64,000 bases of DNA, from assembly GCF_000764305.2 (NCBI RefSeq), contig NW_025944201.1, positions 62,001 through 126,000 on the forward strand, in the 5' to 3' direction. The notes beneath the pieces were generated by a model that did no database searches, was not told the origin of the DNA, and saw nothing but the letters and a program-made list of their open reading frames with translations. Below, piece after piece: positions 33,638 through 45,600 of this stretch. The stretch comes from Hyalella azteca (lineage: Eukaryota > Arthropoda > Malacostraca > Amphipoda > Hyalellidae). The stretch's first letter is position 1; every line of letters begins with the position of its first letter. A program made the translations under genes and the position numbers.

Positions 33638-34753
33638 CATACCTTTGCCAGCATATGCGCTCCTCATGACTTGCTTGCCTGCCTTGGTTGTGGTGATGAC
33701 CTTGGTTTTGGCTTTCAAAGCTCTAAGCTGCATCCCCAACCTTTTTGAAACATGGTTGATGCACTCCTCCTTCTGCACAGGGACATCATACGGGCCTGCT
33801 CCTTCGTTCAATTCCGTAACAGCCTTGTATGCTGCCGAATCACCGTCACTCAGGAAAGTGACATAATGAAGGCCAAGTTGCATCGACCTGCTCCAAATTC
33901 TCGTAGCAGCTTCCTTCTCCATAGCTCCAGACTTGCCATCAAAATTCTTCTTCCACCTGCCATGCGTCACCTTCCAACATGCAAACTCCTCCGAGGACAT
34001 GGTATGCTCTTTCGTGAAGCATGACTGGCAGAAGTTTGACAAAACTTCTAAGTCAACCACAAAGCCGATGTTACATTCAGTCACACTACCGATGCCTATG
34101 TGAGACTTCTGACCTTGGGTCATCCATGTTCCATCAAAGCTCACATCAAGGTCAAGAAGTTTGTCGCCATCTTGGAAAGTCTGAGATGCAAGCTTCAATC
34201 ATCTCATTTTGCCTCAATGCATAGAAAAGGTTCATTTGTCTATAAAAAAAGAAGCAGTGCTGAGTGAAGGCTTGTTTTGCAAAGCCGTCATTGGACAGTG
34301 AAGCGAAAATTTGTTGGCAACCGGCAAAGCCATCACTGTTCATTAGTGAATAAAATACAAGGCTGACATTGCGCAAACTGAAGTTACTAACTTTACCGTC
34401 AACTCCGGTCGCAGTTAACTTGTACAACTTGGCTTCAGCTTCACACTCTTTGCACTTAGTGGAGGTCTGTGGTTCCATGTGAATTACTTCCACTGATGCA
34501 TCATCAATGCCTCCACATTTGGTACACTGTGGATTTCAACTGAACAACTTTTTTAGCATTGAAATTGGAATCAGGCACATGCTTTCACTATCCTTACTTG
34601 CCACTACATCCTGTGTTTGCACTGCCCCAAGCGCTCTTGCCGAAGTTCCAGCGGATTGAGGGTAGCAGGTGGCGTAGTGGGTGGCTCAGGTCTTCTAGCA
34701 GGAGGGAAAACATAACCACCTGTATTGTAATTCCAATTCCTCTGCTTAGGCAT
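33638..34753 (-). pseudogene. MULE-type (Mutator-like) transposase gene, frameshifted and truncated
   Basis: The minus-strand reading starts MPKQRNWNYNTGG at 34753. A second frame (34493-34152) covers the N-terminal region with CxxC motif STKCKECE. A third (34198-33638) covers the catalytic core: LDVSFDGTWMTQG (first catalytic Asp), LSNFCQSC, WKKNFDGKSGAMEKEA, LSDGDSAAYK (second Asp) and EECINHVSKRLG. These match the Mutator-like transposase domain seen in many arthropod genomes. At least two frameshifts are needed, and the C-terminus is lost where the Penelope-like segment begins at 33637. The inserted element is probably the Penelope; the remainder may lie beyond 30938 but was not recognised. 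Confidence 0.8.
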
Positions 34754-36089
34754 CTTATCTGAATGAAATCTGATATCTGCACACAAAAATGGGAAAGAGA
34801 AAAAACAATCGCAGCACCTACTCTTATCACAGCTCAAGACACACTGAAGCATACAGAATACTAAGCATAGTCCGCGCGAGGCTAGCTAGACTGCGCGGCA
34901 CACAATGGTCGCGTCATAGTAAAAGCAACATTATGTACAAACTAACACCCATACAGACATGCGGCTTACACCATTAGATGGGTCAAAATGAGATCTCCAC
35001 CCTGATACCTCTCATTGACCACTGAAGCAAGTCAGGAAAAATTGTCAGCTCGATTGGATGGCTACAGAGCCGACTATTGGTCGGCGCTGTAGGCATGAAA
35101 CAATTTGACCAATTGTACTAAAATCAATAACAAACAAACTAATGCATGCACAGACCTGCTGATTACACTGTTAGATGCACCAGACTTGAAGCTTTGGGAT
35201 GGAACAAAAAAATGAAATTTTTTAATTTTTAGGGTAGATGGTCTCCTTAACAATTAGCAATCTTGGAGGGCCTTGGAAGTTGGGATTGCACACCCTCCCT
35301 CCCCACTCCTCAAGTGAGTAGCGCTGGAGAGTGGAGCGCTCTCGTCATCCATGTGGATCTAAATGACCAACCATTTCCTGCAATTCCACCATGTAGGCTG
35401 CCAAATCCATGAAATGAGCAATTCCATAATTTTGGCAGGACATACATGACATCAAAGCCAAACTAGTACTGCTTCACCAAAGCCATTGTTGCTGCCAGTC
35501 TGCCATTCACGTGTAAAACCTCAGAAATTGTCTTTTTGGGACTTTGCAAACATTATGGGACTATTGCTAATGGCACTGGGCTGGAAAAGTCCTATTTTTT
35601 TCTTAAATATTGCAGCTCTAATATATAATTTCAGTAGGTATGAAATCTTGCAGCTCTAATGTCATAAATATTTGTTTGATTTTGTTTTGTTTGAAATATG
35701 CCCTTGTGCGGAGTGAATAGTTTTGGCCAATGGAAATTGTGTTGTCAATTAAGTTTTCAAAATTCAGACCCAAAATTATGCAATAATTATTGCAAATTTC
35801 TCACAATAAGGACCTGAACCTCCAGAATTATTGTCAAAAATACATGTAAAGAGGTTAAACTAAAATTTTCCCTTCTCCAACCTGAAATATGAAAATTTTC
35901 TGAAAATCTTGTTTGCCAAAAAAAAATTTATTTTCAAGGCTTAAAATAAGATTCAAAACTGGAAATATTCACATATGGCCTAAATTTTATTGGCTGCAAA
36001 ATTGATAGTCTTGTTCTCATAATCCAGTCACACTGTCCCAGATGAGCTCAGAAAGATATTTTTCACTCTGAAAATACAAACAAACCATA
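34754..36089. other. non-coding stretch with one small hairpin
   Basis: No gene recognised. At 35062-35092, CTACAGAGCCGAC and GTCGGCGCTGTAG form a 13-bp inverted repeat with one mismatch and a 5-nt loop, possibly a transposon relic. The beginning may include the 5' end of the MULE element. Confidence 0.45.
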
Positions 36090-36097
36090 CAAACATT

Positions 36098-37097
36098 TAG
36101 ACTCCTGTGTCTCGAAATAATTTTCTCGAAATGAACCGGGACAGACGAAACGAGGCGAGAAAATTCCGAAAAAAAAATAATGGGATTAGAGGGTAAAATT
36201 TGTCCCGGAATGAACGTATGAACCAAGACAAGACTTCTGTTCCGGACTTTAAAACTTGTCTCAGTAAATTATGAACCGGTACGAGACAGATTTGAAATGA
36301 GACATAATGAGACAAGACAAGATTTGTCTTGATTATTTAAGACAAAACAAGTTTTTCAATTACGATACGAATCATTTCAAAAACATGGATTGAAGAATGA
36401 CAAGTTAGGCCTTTATTGCTAATAGGGCCATGGACAGTTACCAGTTAAATTTAGTTAATTGCAGATTTAGCAAAATTTGTCTGACTGACATGGCAGTTAA
36501 TTAGTACTGCGACAAACACCACAAACCTGTCAATGTATGGCTGAGTATTGAGTAAAAAATGTTACTCTTAAGTCTTAACTAAGGCTTTGATGGCACTTTA
36601 TGGGAACCGTACGAGTACGAATCGAGTTCATTACGCATTGGGAACGAGTTCAGGCGCCGTTTTTTCCAACTCCTCCAAACCATCCTATAAAACAATTTTT
36701 GGAAAAACAAACGTGCTTTTCCATTTTTATTTGCCTGTCAAGATTAAGTACCATATTAAACCACAACATGTATTCCTAACAAAAATAATTTCAATTGCCG
36801 AGCTCCAATGAGAATAGTAAAAGGATACGTCTCAAGTTATTATATAAATGTATGATGGTAAGCCAAAGTTTACACGATATCAATAATTGATTCTTCTCAC
36901 TATGTCATGTTAAAGTGGCTATAAATTCTGGAAAATTTTAAGCTACCTATTTTAACCGGGATGTCTCATCTCGTCGTGGTATTGTCCCGGAATTCCTATG
37001 GAGCGCTGAAAATTGTCCTGGTTTTTATTGCAAACTGGGACAGAGCCTGTTGTCTTGTCTCGTCTCGGATAAAAAAAATACCAAACACAGGAGTCTA
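36098..37097. mobile_element. 1.0-kb hAT-type non-autonomous element with perfect 8-bp target duplication
   Basis: The ends TAGACTCCTGTGT (36098-36110) and ACACAGGAGTCTA (37085-37097) are perfect 13-bp inverted repeats. Directly outside lie identical CAAACATT copies (36090-36097 and 37098-37105). An 8-bp duplication and a TAG start fit hAT. Interior near both ends is rich in GAGAC/GACAAGAC words in opposite orientations (36240-36330 and 37030-37070), likely subterminal binding repeats. No transposase frame. Confidence 0.88.
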
Positions 37098-37639
37098 CAA
37101 ACATTTAATAAAATATTATACAAAAATACATACAAGAAAATACAAACATTTTATTTTTCACCATGAAAATACAAACGAAGATGTTTCAGTAAGAGAAATA
37201 CAATGCTTGTGTGGTACAGGGTGTGTACCAGTCATGGAATACCTGGAAAGTCATTAAATATGATTTTTCATTTTCCAGGCCTGGAAAGTCATTGGATTTC
37301 ATTTCACGTCATGGAAAGTCATGGAATAAAAGGCATTTTGATTTCCTCAATAAGGTTGATGTTGGTTACATGGCCAGGATCGCAATAAAAAATATAACTT
37401 GGTACTCACTGCAGTGAGTGAGAGAGGGTGCATTTTTTTGTCAACAAAAATGTGGTCATGGATGGACAGATGGACGGAGAGACAGACGGTTGGACATGAC
37501 AAGCACAACAGTTCCTTTTTTCCATAAATGAGAAAATGCACTAAAAATAGCTTGCAGACAAGAAGGCAAGTGCACTGCAAGTACTCACTTTCAAGACATG
37601 AGCATGGGACTTTGTGCAGGCTGTAGTCCAAAAGTTACT

Positions 37640-38600
37640 GGAGAACCTTATGACCTTATGAAGAGTTCAGGACTTCCTAGTCCCCAGTCATGCTGATGCG
37701 CCACCTTCGTTGTCCTCCATCTCCAAGTCGTAGCTAGGCAGGTCACCCCGCCCTCAGGTCCTGGATGTAATGTTGGACGTGTTCTGTCTATTTGCCCCCT
37801 TTGGGCCAGCTGATGCAAGAAGCTGTTGCTTGTTACTTGCTGAGGGTAGTTTCCCATTACTGGACAATCCGGGATCTTTCTCAACAAATTGTCCAGTCGT
37901 CTCTTGAATGTTGCAAGGGTGAACTCCCCTCCTCTCAGCTCTTTTGGCAGGGCATTAAAGGTCCTCGGTCCTACAACGGACAGTGATACCTCACGAAGAG
38001 TCTGTACTTTGGCCACAGCTTGGTTATTGAATGGGGGAACCCTGCATGTTCTCCCCTCCTTTCATTATAACGTGTCACTATTCTGGAGGTCTCACTCCCA
38101 AAGTTGGAAGCCAGTCTGGTTATCATCTTCCAAGTGTACAGTATGATATACCTTTCTCTTCTCCTCTCCAGTGAGTACAGTCCCAGGTGTTTCAGCCTTT
38201 CCCAGTAGTTCAGGTTCAGCTCCCTCATGCCGCTGATCCTGTACGTGAAGGTCTACTGCACTGCCTCTAGTTTCCGCGCCGCACCCGCCTTGAGTGGTGA
38301 CCAAAGTTGGCAGCAATATTCAAGATTGAGGAGCACAAGGGCTCTGATGAGTGTAATCATTGGTGCTGCTTCTCTCATTCTAAATGTTTGCCATATCCAC
38401 CCTATCTGTTGCTGGCTCACACAACTAATTCCTCTATATGGGCATCGAACGTGGCTTCAGTACTCGTCAAATTTCCGAGATTTCAAACTAGTTGCTTCTC
38501 CTAAATTTCTGTGCCATCTGATGCCAACTAGCAATGTGGCATCCTGATCTCTGTGCAGACTCTGTATCTCAATACTTTGAACTTGGTGCCAAGAGGTATG
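37640..38600 (-). pseudogene. LINE reverse transcriptase C-terminal fragment, 3' end intact
   Basis: On the minus strand the reading passes through KFKVLRYRVCTE, QIGWIWQTFRMREAAPM, ALVLLNLEYCCQLWSP, NYWERLKHLGLYSLERRRERY, and LSVVGPRTFNALPKELRG to the end at 37648. These are the thumb and C-terminal segments of CR1/L2/Jockey-type RT proteins. Frameshifts occur near 38260 and 37990. The 3' untranslated tail ends at about 37640 with AAGGTCATAAGGT, which is shared with the copy at 63038-63572. Lies inside the hAT element in opposite orientation. Confidence 0.85.
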
Positions 38601-39318
38601 GTCATTGGCCTTAGTAGGAACCTGAGATGGCTGGTGCCAAAATCCTTCATCAAGAAGGACTGGAAGGAAGCTGACAAGACGCAGTTGAAGAACTGTCTCA
38701 GTTTGCTTATTGATGCCCAGAGATTCCCTAACACAGATGTGGATCGTGTTGTGCAATGAGATGTGCAACTTTAAATATGAATCACAACTTTGCAGTGAAC
38801 TGAATGCACAGTTTTAAGCATTTTCTACTTCTGATCAACTGGACACTTTTTGGCATGCCATTCTGTCAAAGACCACCAACAAGAAGCTCTGGAATATAGT
38901 GCAGATGCTCATGCTCCTGTCTCATGGCTAAGCCATGGTTGAAAGAGGGTTTTTGTTCAAAAAGGGAATCATGACACTACATGAAAGAGCAAATGGTGGT
39001 TGCCCTGCGTGCTGTGGTTGATCATGTTGCACATGTTGATGGCCTGGATCACTAAAAAGATGCTGCTTGCAGCTGATAGTGTCAAAACAGCCTACAATAC
39101 TTATTTGATAGAAAAGAAAGAGCAAAATGCGAAGGCCCAGAAAACCCTGAAGAGGAAGGCTTTGTGGGATGAGCTAGATGAACCAAAGAAGAAGAAAAGG
39201 CGTACAGAGGAGGGCATCAAGATGCTTGAGCATGCAGTAGATGAATATGCAGAAGCAATGGAAAGAAAGGGGGACTTCAAAAATATCGCTAAGTTCAACG
39301 CTATGAGATGATCTTTGA
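38600..39318 (+). pseudogene. hAT-type transposase C-terminal relic
   Basis: A first frame (to 38759) has VPKSFIKKDWKEADKTQL. After stops, a further frame gives TTNKKLWNIVQMLMLLSHG and AMVERGF (about 38935-38955), the hAT dimerisation-region motif. Then LLAADSVKTAYNTYLIEKK and a Lys/Glu-rich coiled-coil tail (KRKALWDELDEPKKKKR ... NIAKFNAMR) to 39309. Layout matches the C-terminal part of a hAT-like protein family common in fish and invertebrates. N-terminal zinc finger and most of the catalytic core are missing or displaced by the LINE insertion. Confidence 0.7.
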
Positions 39319-39482
39319 AAACAAAGCTAGACACTCTTGAACGGTACATTAAATAACACATTGATGAAATAGCTGCTAGTTGAATGTTTGGGTAGTGGTA
39401 TTGAAGAGTGTTCTGAACTGTATTGGCATCATTATGTACAATCTTGTATGTATTACTCAATATTTGTTGTGATTTGACACTA

Positions 39483-40165
39483 CCGTCAACCGGGGCAACT
39501 CGGGACGCACCTCCAACACGGCGTAAAACTGTTATGGTAGCAAAACTAGTTGGAATATTGCAAAACTAAATATAGTGGCATAAACGTCAACATTTTTCCT
39601 ATCTATGTAGTATAAAGGCAGTCAAAAAATACGACATTTACTAGCTTTGAAAAATTCCTGAAAAAATGGTGAAAAACACTGTTTTGAAAAGTTACTAATG
39701 CTAAGGTCTGTAGCAAAAAAAATATTTGCCGTATTAAAAAATTTTACTTACATAAAAGTTGCACCCAGGTGTCGGCTTGAAAACGTAATTGGCAGATTTT
39801 GCCTATCTCATTCCAAAAAAAAATGGCGGCCATTTCCGCACGGCACTCTACATCATCTACAATGAAAGAGGCAGACTTCAGAGTACTGTTAGTAATGGAT
39901 GAGTATGCTCTGCATGCTTCAAGTGTTTTAAAATGAAGTTTCATTCCCAGTGTCCCGAGTAGCCCCGTTCGACGGGGCTACTCGGGACACTCTTTTTTTG
40001 CTTCTGGCACCTTACAAATAGCATATGGAATTTTTTCGAAGATGCCATTCGATAGCCCTCGCAAAGAGCTATAAAATGAGCCTAAACTTGTTTATGAAAT
40101 GTTTCATCGTAAGAAGTTATTAACAAAAAACGCTCAAAACCGTCCCGAGTAGCCCCGGTTGACGG
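39483..40165. mobile_element. TA-flanked MITE with CCGTCAACCGGGGC ends, composite structure
   Basis: Terminal inverted repeats of 25 bp, beginning CCGTCAACCGGGGCAACTC on the left, with one mismatch between ends. TA flanks both sides (39481-39482, 40166-40167). In the interior, 39950-39990 carries two further end-like sequences meeting head to head, so the element holds four terminus-like segments and may be two copies joined. Non-coding. Confidence 0.88.
39950..39990. repeat. perfect 18-bp inverted repeat inside the MITE
   Basis: GTGTCCCGAGTAGCCCCG, loop TTCGA, then the exact reverse complement. Each arm is a variant of the element's own terminus (CCCGAGTAGCCCCGGTTGACGG). Confidence 0.92.
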
Positions 40166-40417
40166 TATTGAATTCATAAAAATACCAGTGTGGGCTTGAT
40201 TTTCAGATTTGTATCATATCTGTTCCTCTGTGTGACTGTGTCTGCCTGCTCTATGCATTTACACATTTGCTATTCATCAACTGTAGGAGATGATAGAATA
40301 TGCACAGTTAGTCTTTCAGTCATAACAAGTATTGGAAAATTATATTGATAGTCATGGAGAGTCATGGAAAAGTCATGGATTTTTTCTTTAAATACCAGTA
40401 TGCACCCAGGTGTAGTG

Positions 40418-41756
40418 AACCACAGAATTGTAGATGTCTATGGAACAACAGTTTTGTGTGCCACAATATTTCAAACCAAATTTTGGATATTCTTCACCTT
40501 GGTGTTACCAAGATTATACTAGCTTAGGTTATTGTAAATGTTTGCAATTTTCAGAAAGTTAATCTTGCCTGTAATTAATTTTTCTCATGCATGTATGTAC
40601 TATCTATGCCTGGTGCCAGAAGAGGTTTAATAATGAAAATGTAAGTAGGTCATGTGTTGAATTTTCAACACATGCATGCCAGACTGTCGAGTGTAAATAT
40701 ATCTATTCTCTTACTAGGGTTGAAAATATTAACTGCCCAAGCTTTAATTGGATTTTTGGGGCCTGACTATTTTCCTGAATTGTTTTTTATTGTGACATAA
40801 ATTTCATGTTCTCTATTCAAGCTGTTAATCCACTTTCCAACATAGGTAAATTCGTTTCAAGCAAATGTATCATTTTTGAAGTTGTGGGTTTTACATCAAA
40901 TTTCAAATTTTATCCCTAATTCAAACTTGCATAAATCTAAATAATTTTCCTTAACCCAAATTATTGGGAATATCATAGTTTCACTAGTTCAAGAAAACTG
41001 ACCATGAAATATCTAAGAAAATTATTATTGACAATAGATTTCTTGAATGGCTAATTCACTAATATCTAAAAGCAAGGAAAACTCCATGCAAACTCACCAT
41101 AGTATATCTACTGAAATTGTGTTCAAGTCCAGCTCCATCGTCAGTTCAAAAAATCTAGAACACAAATACAATCAAAAGTTAATTCAGTCAAAATTAGAAA
41201 AATCAGACTGAAGTCAAAACCTTAGTTTAGAAATGAAATACTGAGTGAAAAAAAGGAAGAAAAAATACAGACCAAACTAGTCTATTTGCAATTTCTAGTG
41301 GATAAGAACTTAATGCTGCATTTAAACTAGGCCTCTCTTTGAAAATATGCAGTGATTCTAAAATATGCAGATCAAAAGCCCCAAAACTAGAAACTAAAAC
41401 CTTAGTCACGTGGGGACACTGGAACATTGCAATGTTTGGCATGATTGTGCGCAACCGAATGAGGATAACTGCCCGCTATAGTAACTGCCCAGTCCTACAA
41501 CTCCCCTTTATGCTGTGCAACATCATAATAAAGAAAGCATTTCTAAGAAAAGTGGGTCACAACTTCAATATTGAACATGCTAGTTACTTGCTCAGTCCAT
41601 GTATTTCACTCAAGATATACCGTACATAAAGGAAGAGAATATTTTGCCATATCTTCAAAAATTGAAAAAAAAAAATATTTCAAACTTGATCATCTACAGC
41701 CACGCTATTGTTTTTTTTTTTTTTTTTTTTGTCTTATATGCAATATGTTACCTCAG
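40418..41756. other. upstream flank / first intron of SEC61B; no separate gene
   Basis: AT-rich. It should hold the SEC61B promoter and first exon or its intron, but I could not identify the start-codon exon. A polypyrimidine T run at 41711-41730 precedes the exon acceptor at 41756. Confidence 0.45.
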
Positions 41757-42681
41757 GCAGTGTCACCAATGGCTACTAATGTTGGAGCTGGTGGGCGCAC
41801 GGTGAGTCGTGGTGCCCTGTCAGCTAGCAGACCAGTAGGCTCCGGTTCTTCTACTGTGAGACAGCGCAAGCCTGCCACCACCTCCTCAACTGCTGCCAGA
41901 ACTACAGCTTCCACCGGTGGCATGTGGCGATTCTATACTGACGACTCTCCTGGTATCAAAGTGTATGTTCACTTCCTACTACATTGTTCATTCTCAATTG
42001 GGTTTTAACTGTTGTATTTCTCAATTGTTAGTTTGAAGTGAGACAGAATTTTTTTTTAGCAAACAAGACTTGATGTTGATGGTGTTCAGCATTCATTGTC
42101 ACTAAAATTACTTGAAAAATTTACTAAACTAACATAAATAAACTACATTGTGCAAGATACTTGAATGGGATTTTTTTGTTGTTGTGCAACCTACCATGAA
42201 AGTTTTGGGCTGCATTTATATTTTCACATTATTTTGTACTTTTCCGAGTAGCTTAAGTGTTCAATTGTAAATTGTATATTCAAGTATTGTACCTATAAAA
42301 TGTTTGTGCTCTCATCATGTTGGATGATTAATATGGGTTTATACTTTTAAAAAAGTAAGAAAAATTAAAGAAGTGATGTATCAGCATGAAATAATACCAT
42401 AGCTTCTTGAGCGTTGTGATGGCAAGAATATCATGTTGCAAACAAAACAACCTGCAATTGTTCTTTTCGCATGTGTTGTTGTATTAACAGGATGTCTGTA
42501 TATTGTTTGCATATTTTTATCGACAGGTCATAAATAAATGATTTCTTTTATATCTGTTTCATTATTGTTGACTTTCTGACTTCTATGCCACAGAGGACCC
42601 CTGCCCGTGCTCGTTGGATCACTAGTGTTCATCGCTACCGTCTTCATGCTACACATCTGGGGCAAATACACCCGATCTTAG
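41757..42681 (+). CDS. SEC61B: Sec61 beta subunit of the ER protein translocon (5' exon not identified)
   Basis: A tail-anchored ER membrane subunit of the Sec61 channel (alpha, beta, gamma), which assists co-translational translocation. Exons 41757-41962 and 42594-42681 are joined with GT-AG boundaries across a Val codon. The protein shows [14 protein letters not shown], a Ser/Thr/Arg-rich cytosolic stretch with VRQRKP, the hallmark [16 protein letters not shown], and the anchor [20 protein letters not shown] ending KYTRS then TAG. About 97 residues are visible, close to the family length. The acceptor CTCAG at 41756 leaves the frame open at its 5' end; in many animals the start Met lies in a tiny upstream exon. 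Translation from the internal Met at 41769 would give a 93-aa protein and cannot be excluded. Confidence 0.95.
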
Positions 42682-45600
42682 AGCAGCAGCGGCTTCCGTG
42701 ATATCTTATATGTTGTGTTGCATAAATCACTCTATATTTATTGTAGAGACGGTATAGTCTGCTTAATTAATCTTTGTTGCAATATGTTTGCCTGAGAGGG
42801 TTAAGAGAGCTTTCATTCCAACACGTGTGAGTCAAGCTCGGTGCTCATGGCGTCATTTTCATCTCAATTTTTTCATTTTCATTGTTCAAACTTATTATGG
42901 GTCGCGTTATATTTTTATTGTATTTTTATTCACTTTTTTTGACTTTGTTTGGGAAGATCTCGTGTGACAGTTTCGATAGTATTTTAATCGACCTCATCTG
43001 TTGACTATTTTTGTGCTACTCTTCCCACTAAGGTGTAAGCAAAGAAAGCGTCGCATACTTGAGATACTGAGTACTAAGAAGAAGCGAATTTCATAAGAAA
43101 ACTTTACTCGTTACTATGTTTTCTTATTTACCTTCATTTATTGTATTGGGATTTGGTTCATCACCGAATCATAGCTTGTGCAGAGATTGAAGTAACTCAT
43201 ATTATTACTGATATTTGCGTTTTTAGAGGTTTTAAAAGTAGTTGTGCATTTTGGACTGATGAATGAGTTGCTCATAGAAATTGCTTTTAATTTAGTTTCT
43301 CAATATTATGTCATTCCCGGGTGTAAACTTAGTTGTTACTGGAAGGGGACCCAGACTAAGTTCTTGATGATGAAAGTCAGAAGATAATCGACTCGAAAGT
43401 TAGCCAACGAAGTAGAACATTGCCAACGTCAAAGCAGGGCTTAACTTCTTGTCAATTAGGTAATTTTCTTGAAAATTTTTAATTAAGAAAGGACGACGAA
43501 TCGTTAATGATTATGAAATTAGGCCCTGTTTCCGTGGATAATGCTGCGTTGACATTGATTATTTATTCACTTCTCATATTTTTCGTTGTTAAGATCTACT
43601 AAAAATAAAACACTTTTTCATTTCATCTCGTATATATTAGCATATTCCGATTACATAGCGTTAGGATAGTCATAGTCTAATATAGAAAGCTAGAAAACGT
43701 TGGCTGGACAAGAAAATTTTCCCACATTCATAATTTTAGGGTCAACTGCAAAGTAATGAACTCGAAGTCAAATTGCGCAATCATATATTTTATAACCTGG
43801 AAAGATCCTGAATCAAAGCCATATTTTTGTGCAATTCGTTTAATTTAAACAGCGTTTTCAGTCAATATGCTTATTAGATGTGAAGGTAAGAAGAGGAGTT
43901 CGCTTTGCAGCAGGATCGCCGAAATAGCCGAGGAGAATCGCTATTATTCCTAGTATAAAAAAATTTGAAGAGAAGATAATATAACTCCCATATTGAAAGC
44001 ACACCAAATTAATAATTTATAGGCAATAACAATTTTGAAAGATTGATTTGTGATAGCTTCAATGTTAAAGCTATCTTCTATTAACTGCTGCTCGTTCATT
44101 ATAGCTTGCGAATATCAGTGATTTTAATGATTTGACCTAATTTTTTTCTTGCTTTGTCACAGTTTTTTTCTGTTTCATTTAAAAGTGACCAATATTTTCA
44201 TTTTATAATTGTAGCTAGCCATTCATTGATAATTTCATTTCTTTACCGAGCGACGGGAGAGTTAAAATTTACATTGGTTATGACGTCGCGTAACAGTTTC
44301 TCCTTCAAACCCATATATAATTACTCGATGTCACTTGAGCTTGTGTAAAACATCGAAATTGAGTCCTAATATGCTGAATACGAATAAATTCATTAAAATC
44401 ACACCAATTTCACTGTTGTAAAGAGGAACAAAGTGGTACAAGCGATGCGTGCGCTTAACTCCTAGCATGACCTAGCGCACTATCACAGTAGCACGAAAAA
44501 GGCCGCTTCATTGCCACGTTAGACAACGTAGCCTCCAGCTGGAGTTAAAATCGGTACAGGCATCTCCACAGAAACAATGTATATGAGGTCGAGTAAGAAA
44601 GCAAAGTGACCTCGTGTGAATTCAGTAATTTCTCGCTTAGTATACTTAGTTAATAAGACTCGCTCCTACTAGGAGTAATGGATAAAGTATTTACTCTCAT
44701 TCATTAATTATTTCCTGAAAGCGTGAGAGTTATTTCATACTGGATTTTATTGCCACTTGCCCGAAAGGCTTCAATACTCTTCAGAAGCGTACGAACGAGT
44801 TTATGTAGCAACAAATGGAGGTCAACCTCATGCTACCATTCGCGGGTCAGCGCTCGTCGAGTGAGGTCGCGTCGCGCAGTATAGCGCCCATACGTAGAAG
44901 TTCGATGAACTGGCAGAAGCCTGTCTGTTAGGCTTAAGTGTGCTGAAGAGAAATTAGATAAATACTTAGATTCTTAGCTGCATAAATTATGCCATATAGT
45001 GGGGAATCTCTTCATTTTCCTGGTGGTACTGCAAATGAACGTGTAATTCTGTATTTAAATGTGTACACTTGATGCTGCTGAGGGTGCTTCATGTAGGAAA
45101 AACATAGATGTTTGATGAAGAAGAAAAATAAATAGCAGTTTAGATTAGTTTCAGTTCAGTTAATGTATATCTTAACGGATGTTGGTGAATGATGCATTTG
45201 AGCTAAATCGGTAATTGTTTGAATCGTGATTCTACGCGGAGTTGTATAGCATAGTTAGTTTGGTTAAACCGCGAAGAGTGTTTTTATTACTAATATCCGT
45301 AGTGTATCGTCTGCATTGTGATAAGTGCGGATACGGGTAGTCACGCGATCTTCATGGAAAAATCCATTTCGGTGGCGAGATCGCCGGAACTACGTCCAGG
45401 CGCCCCCGAGTTCTAGGTAAGAGATCATCCCTTCACTGTGAATATTGTGAGATGTTACAGATGAAACAGATGTACAGAATATTGTGAGATGTTTTTCCAA
45501 ACGTTTAATGTGCATGAAATGCATATTTTGCACTCGAGTGTAGATTTCTGTTAGTAAAGATGGAGTAATTTTTTTTATAATTGGGGTAAAGACTTGTGGC

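Larger units (their letters stand above)
37217..40409 (+). mobile_element. hAT transposon, 3.2 kb, with nested insertions
   Basis: Left end CAGGGTGTGTACCAGTC (37217 on); right end mirrors it as CCAGTATGCACCCAG (to 40409). Flanking octamers GTGTGGTA (37209-37216) and GTGTAGTG (40410-40417) are an 8-bp target duplication with two changes. Subterminal GTCATGGAAAGTCATGGA motifs recur at 37230-37330 and 40350-40380. It contains a hAT-type transposase C-terminal relic (38600-39318), a LINE fragment in reverse (37640-38600) and a palindromic MITE (39483-40165), so it is dead and the oldest layer of the nest. Confidence 0.82.

Noticed and set aside
37227..37390. two overlapping plus-strand frames rich in SHG/WKV
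   Set aside because: They arise from the GTCATGGAAAGTCATGGA subterminal repeats of the hAT element, not from coding sequence.
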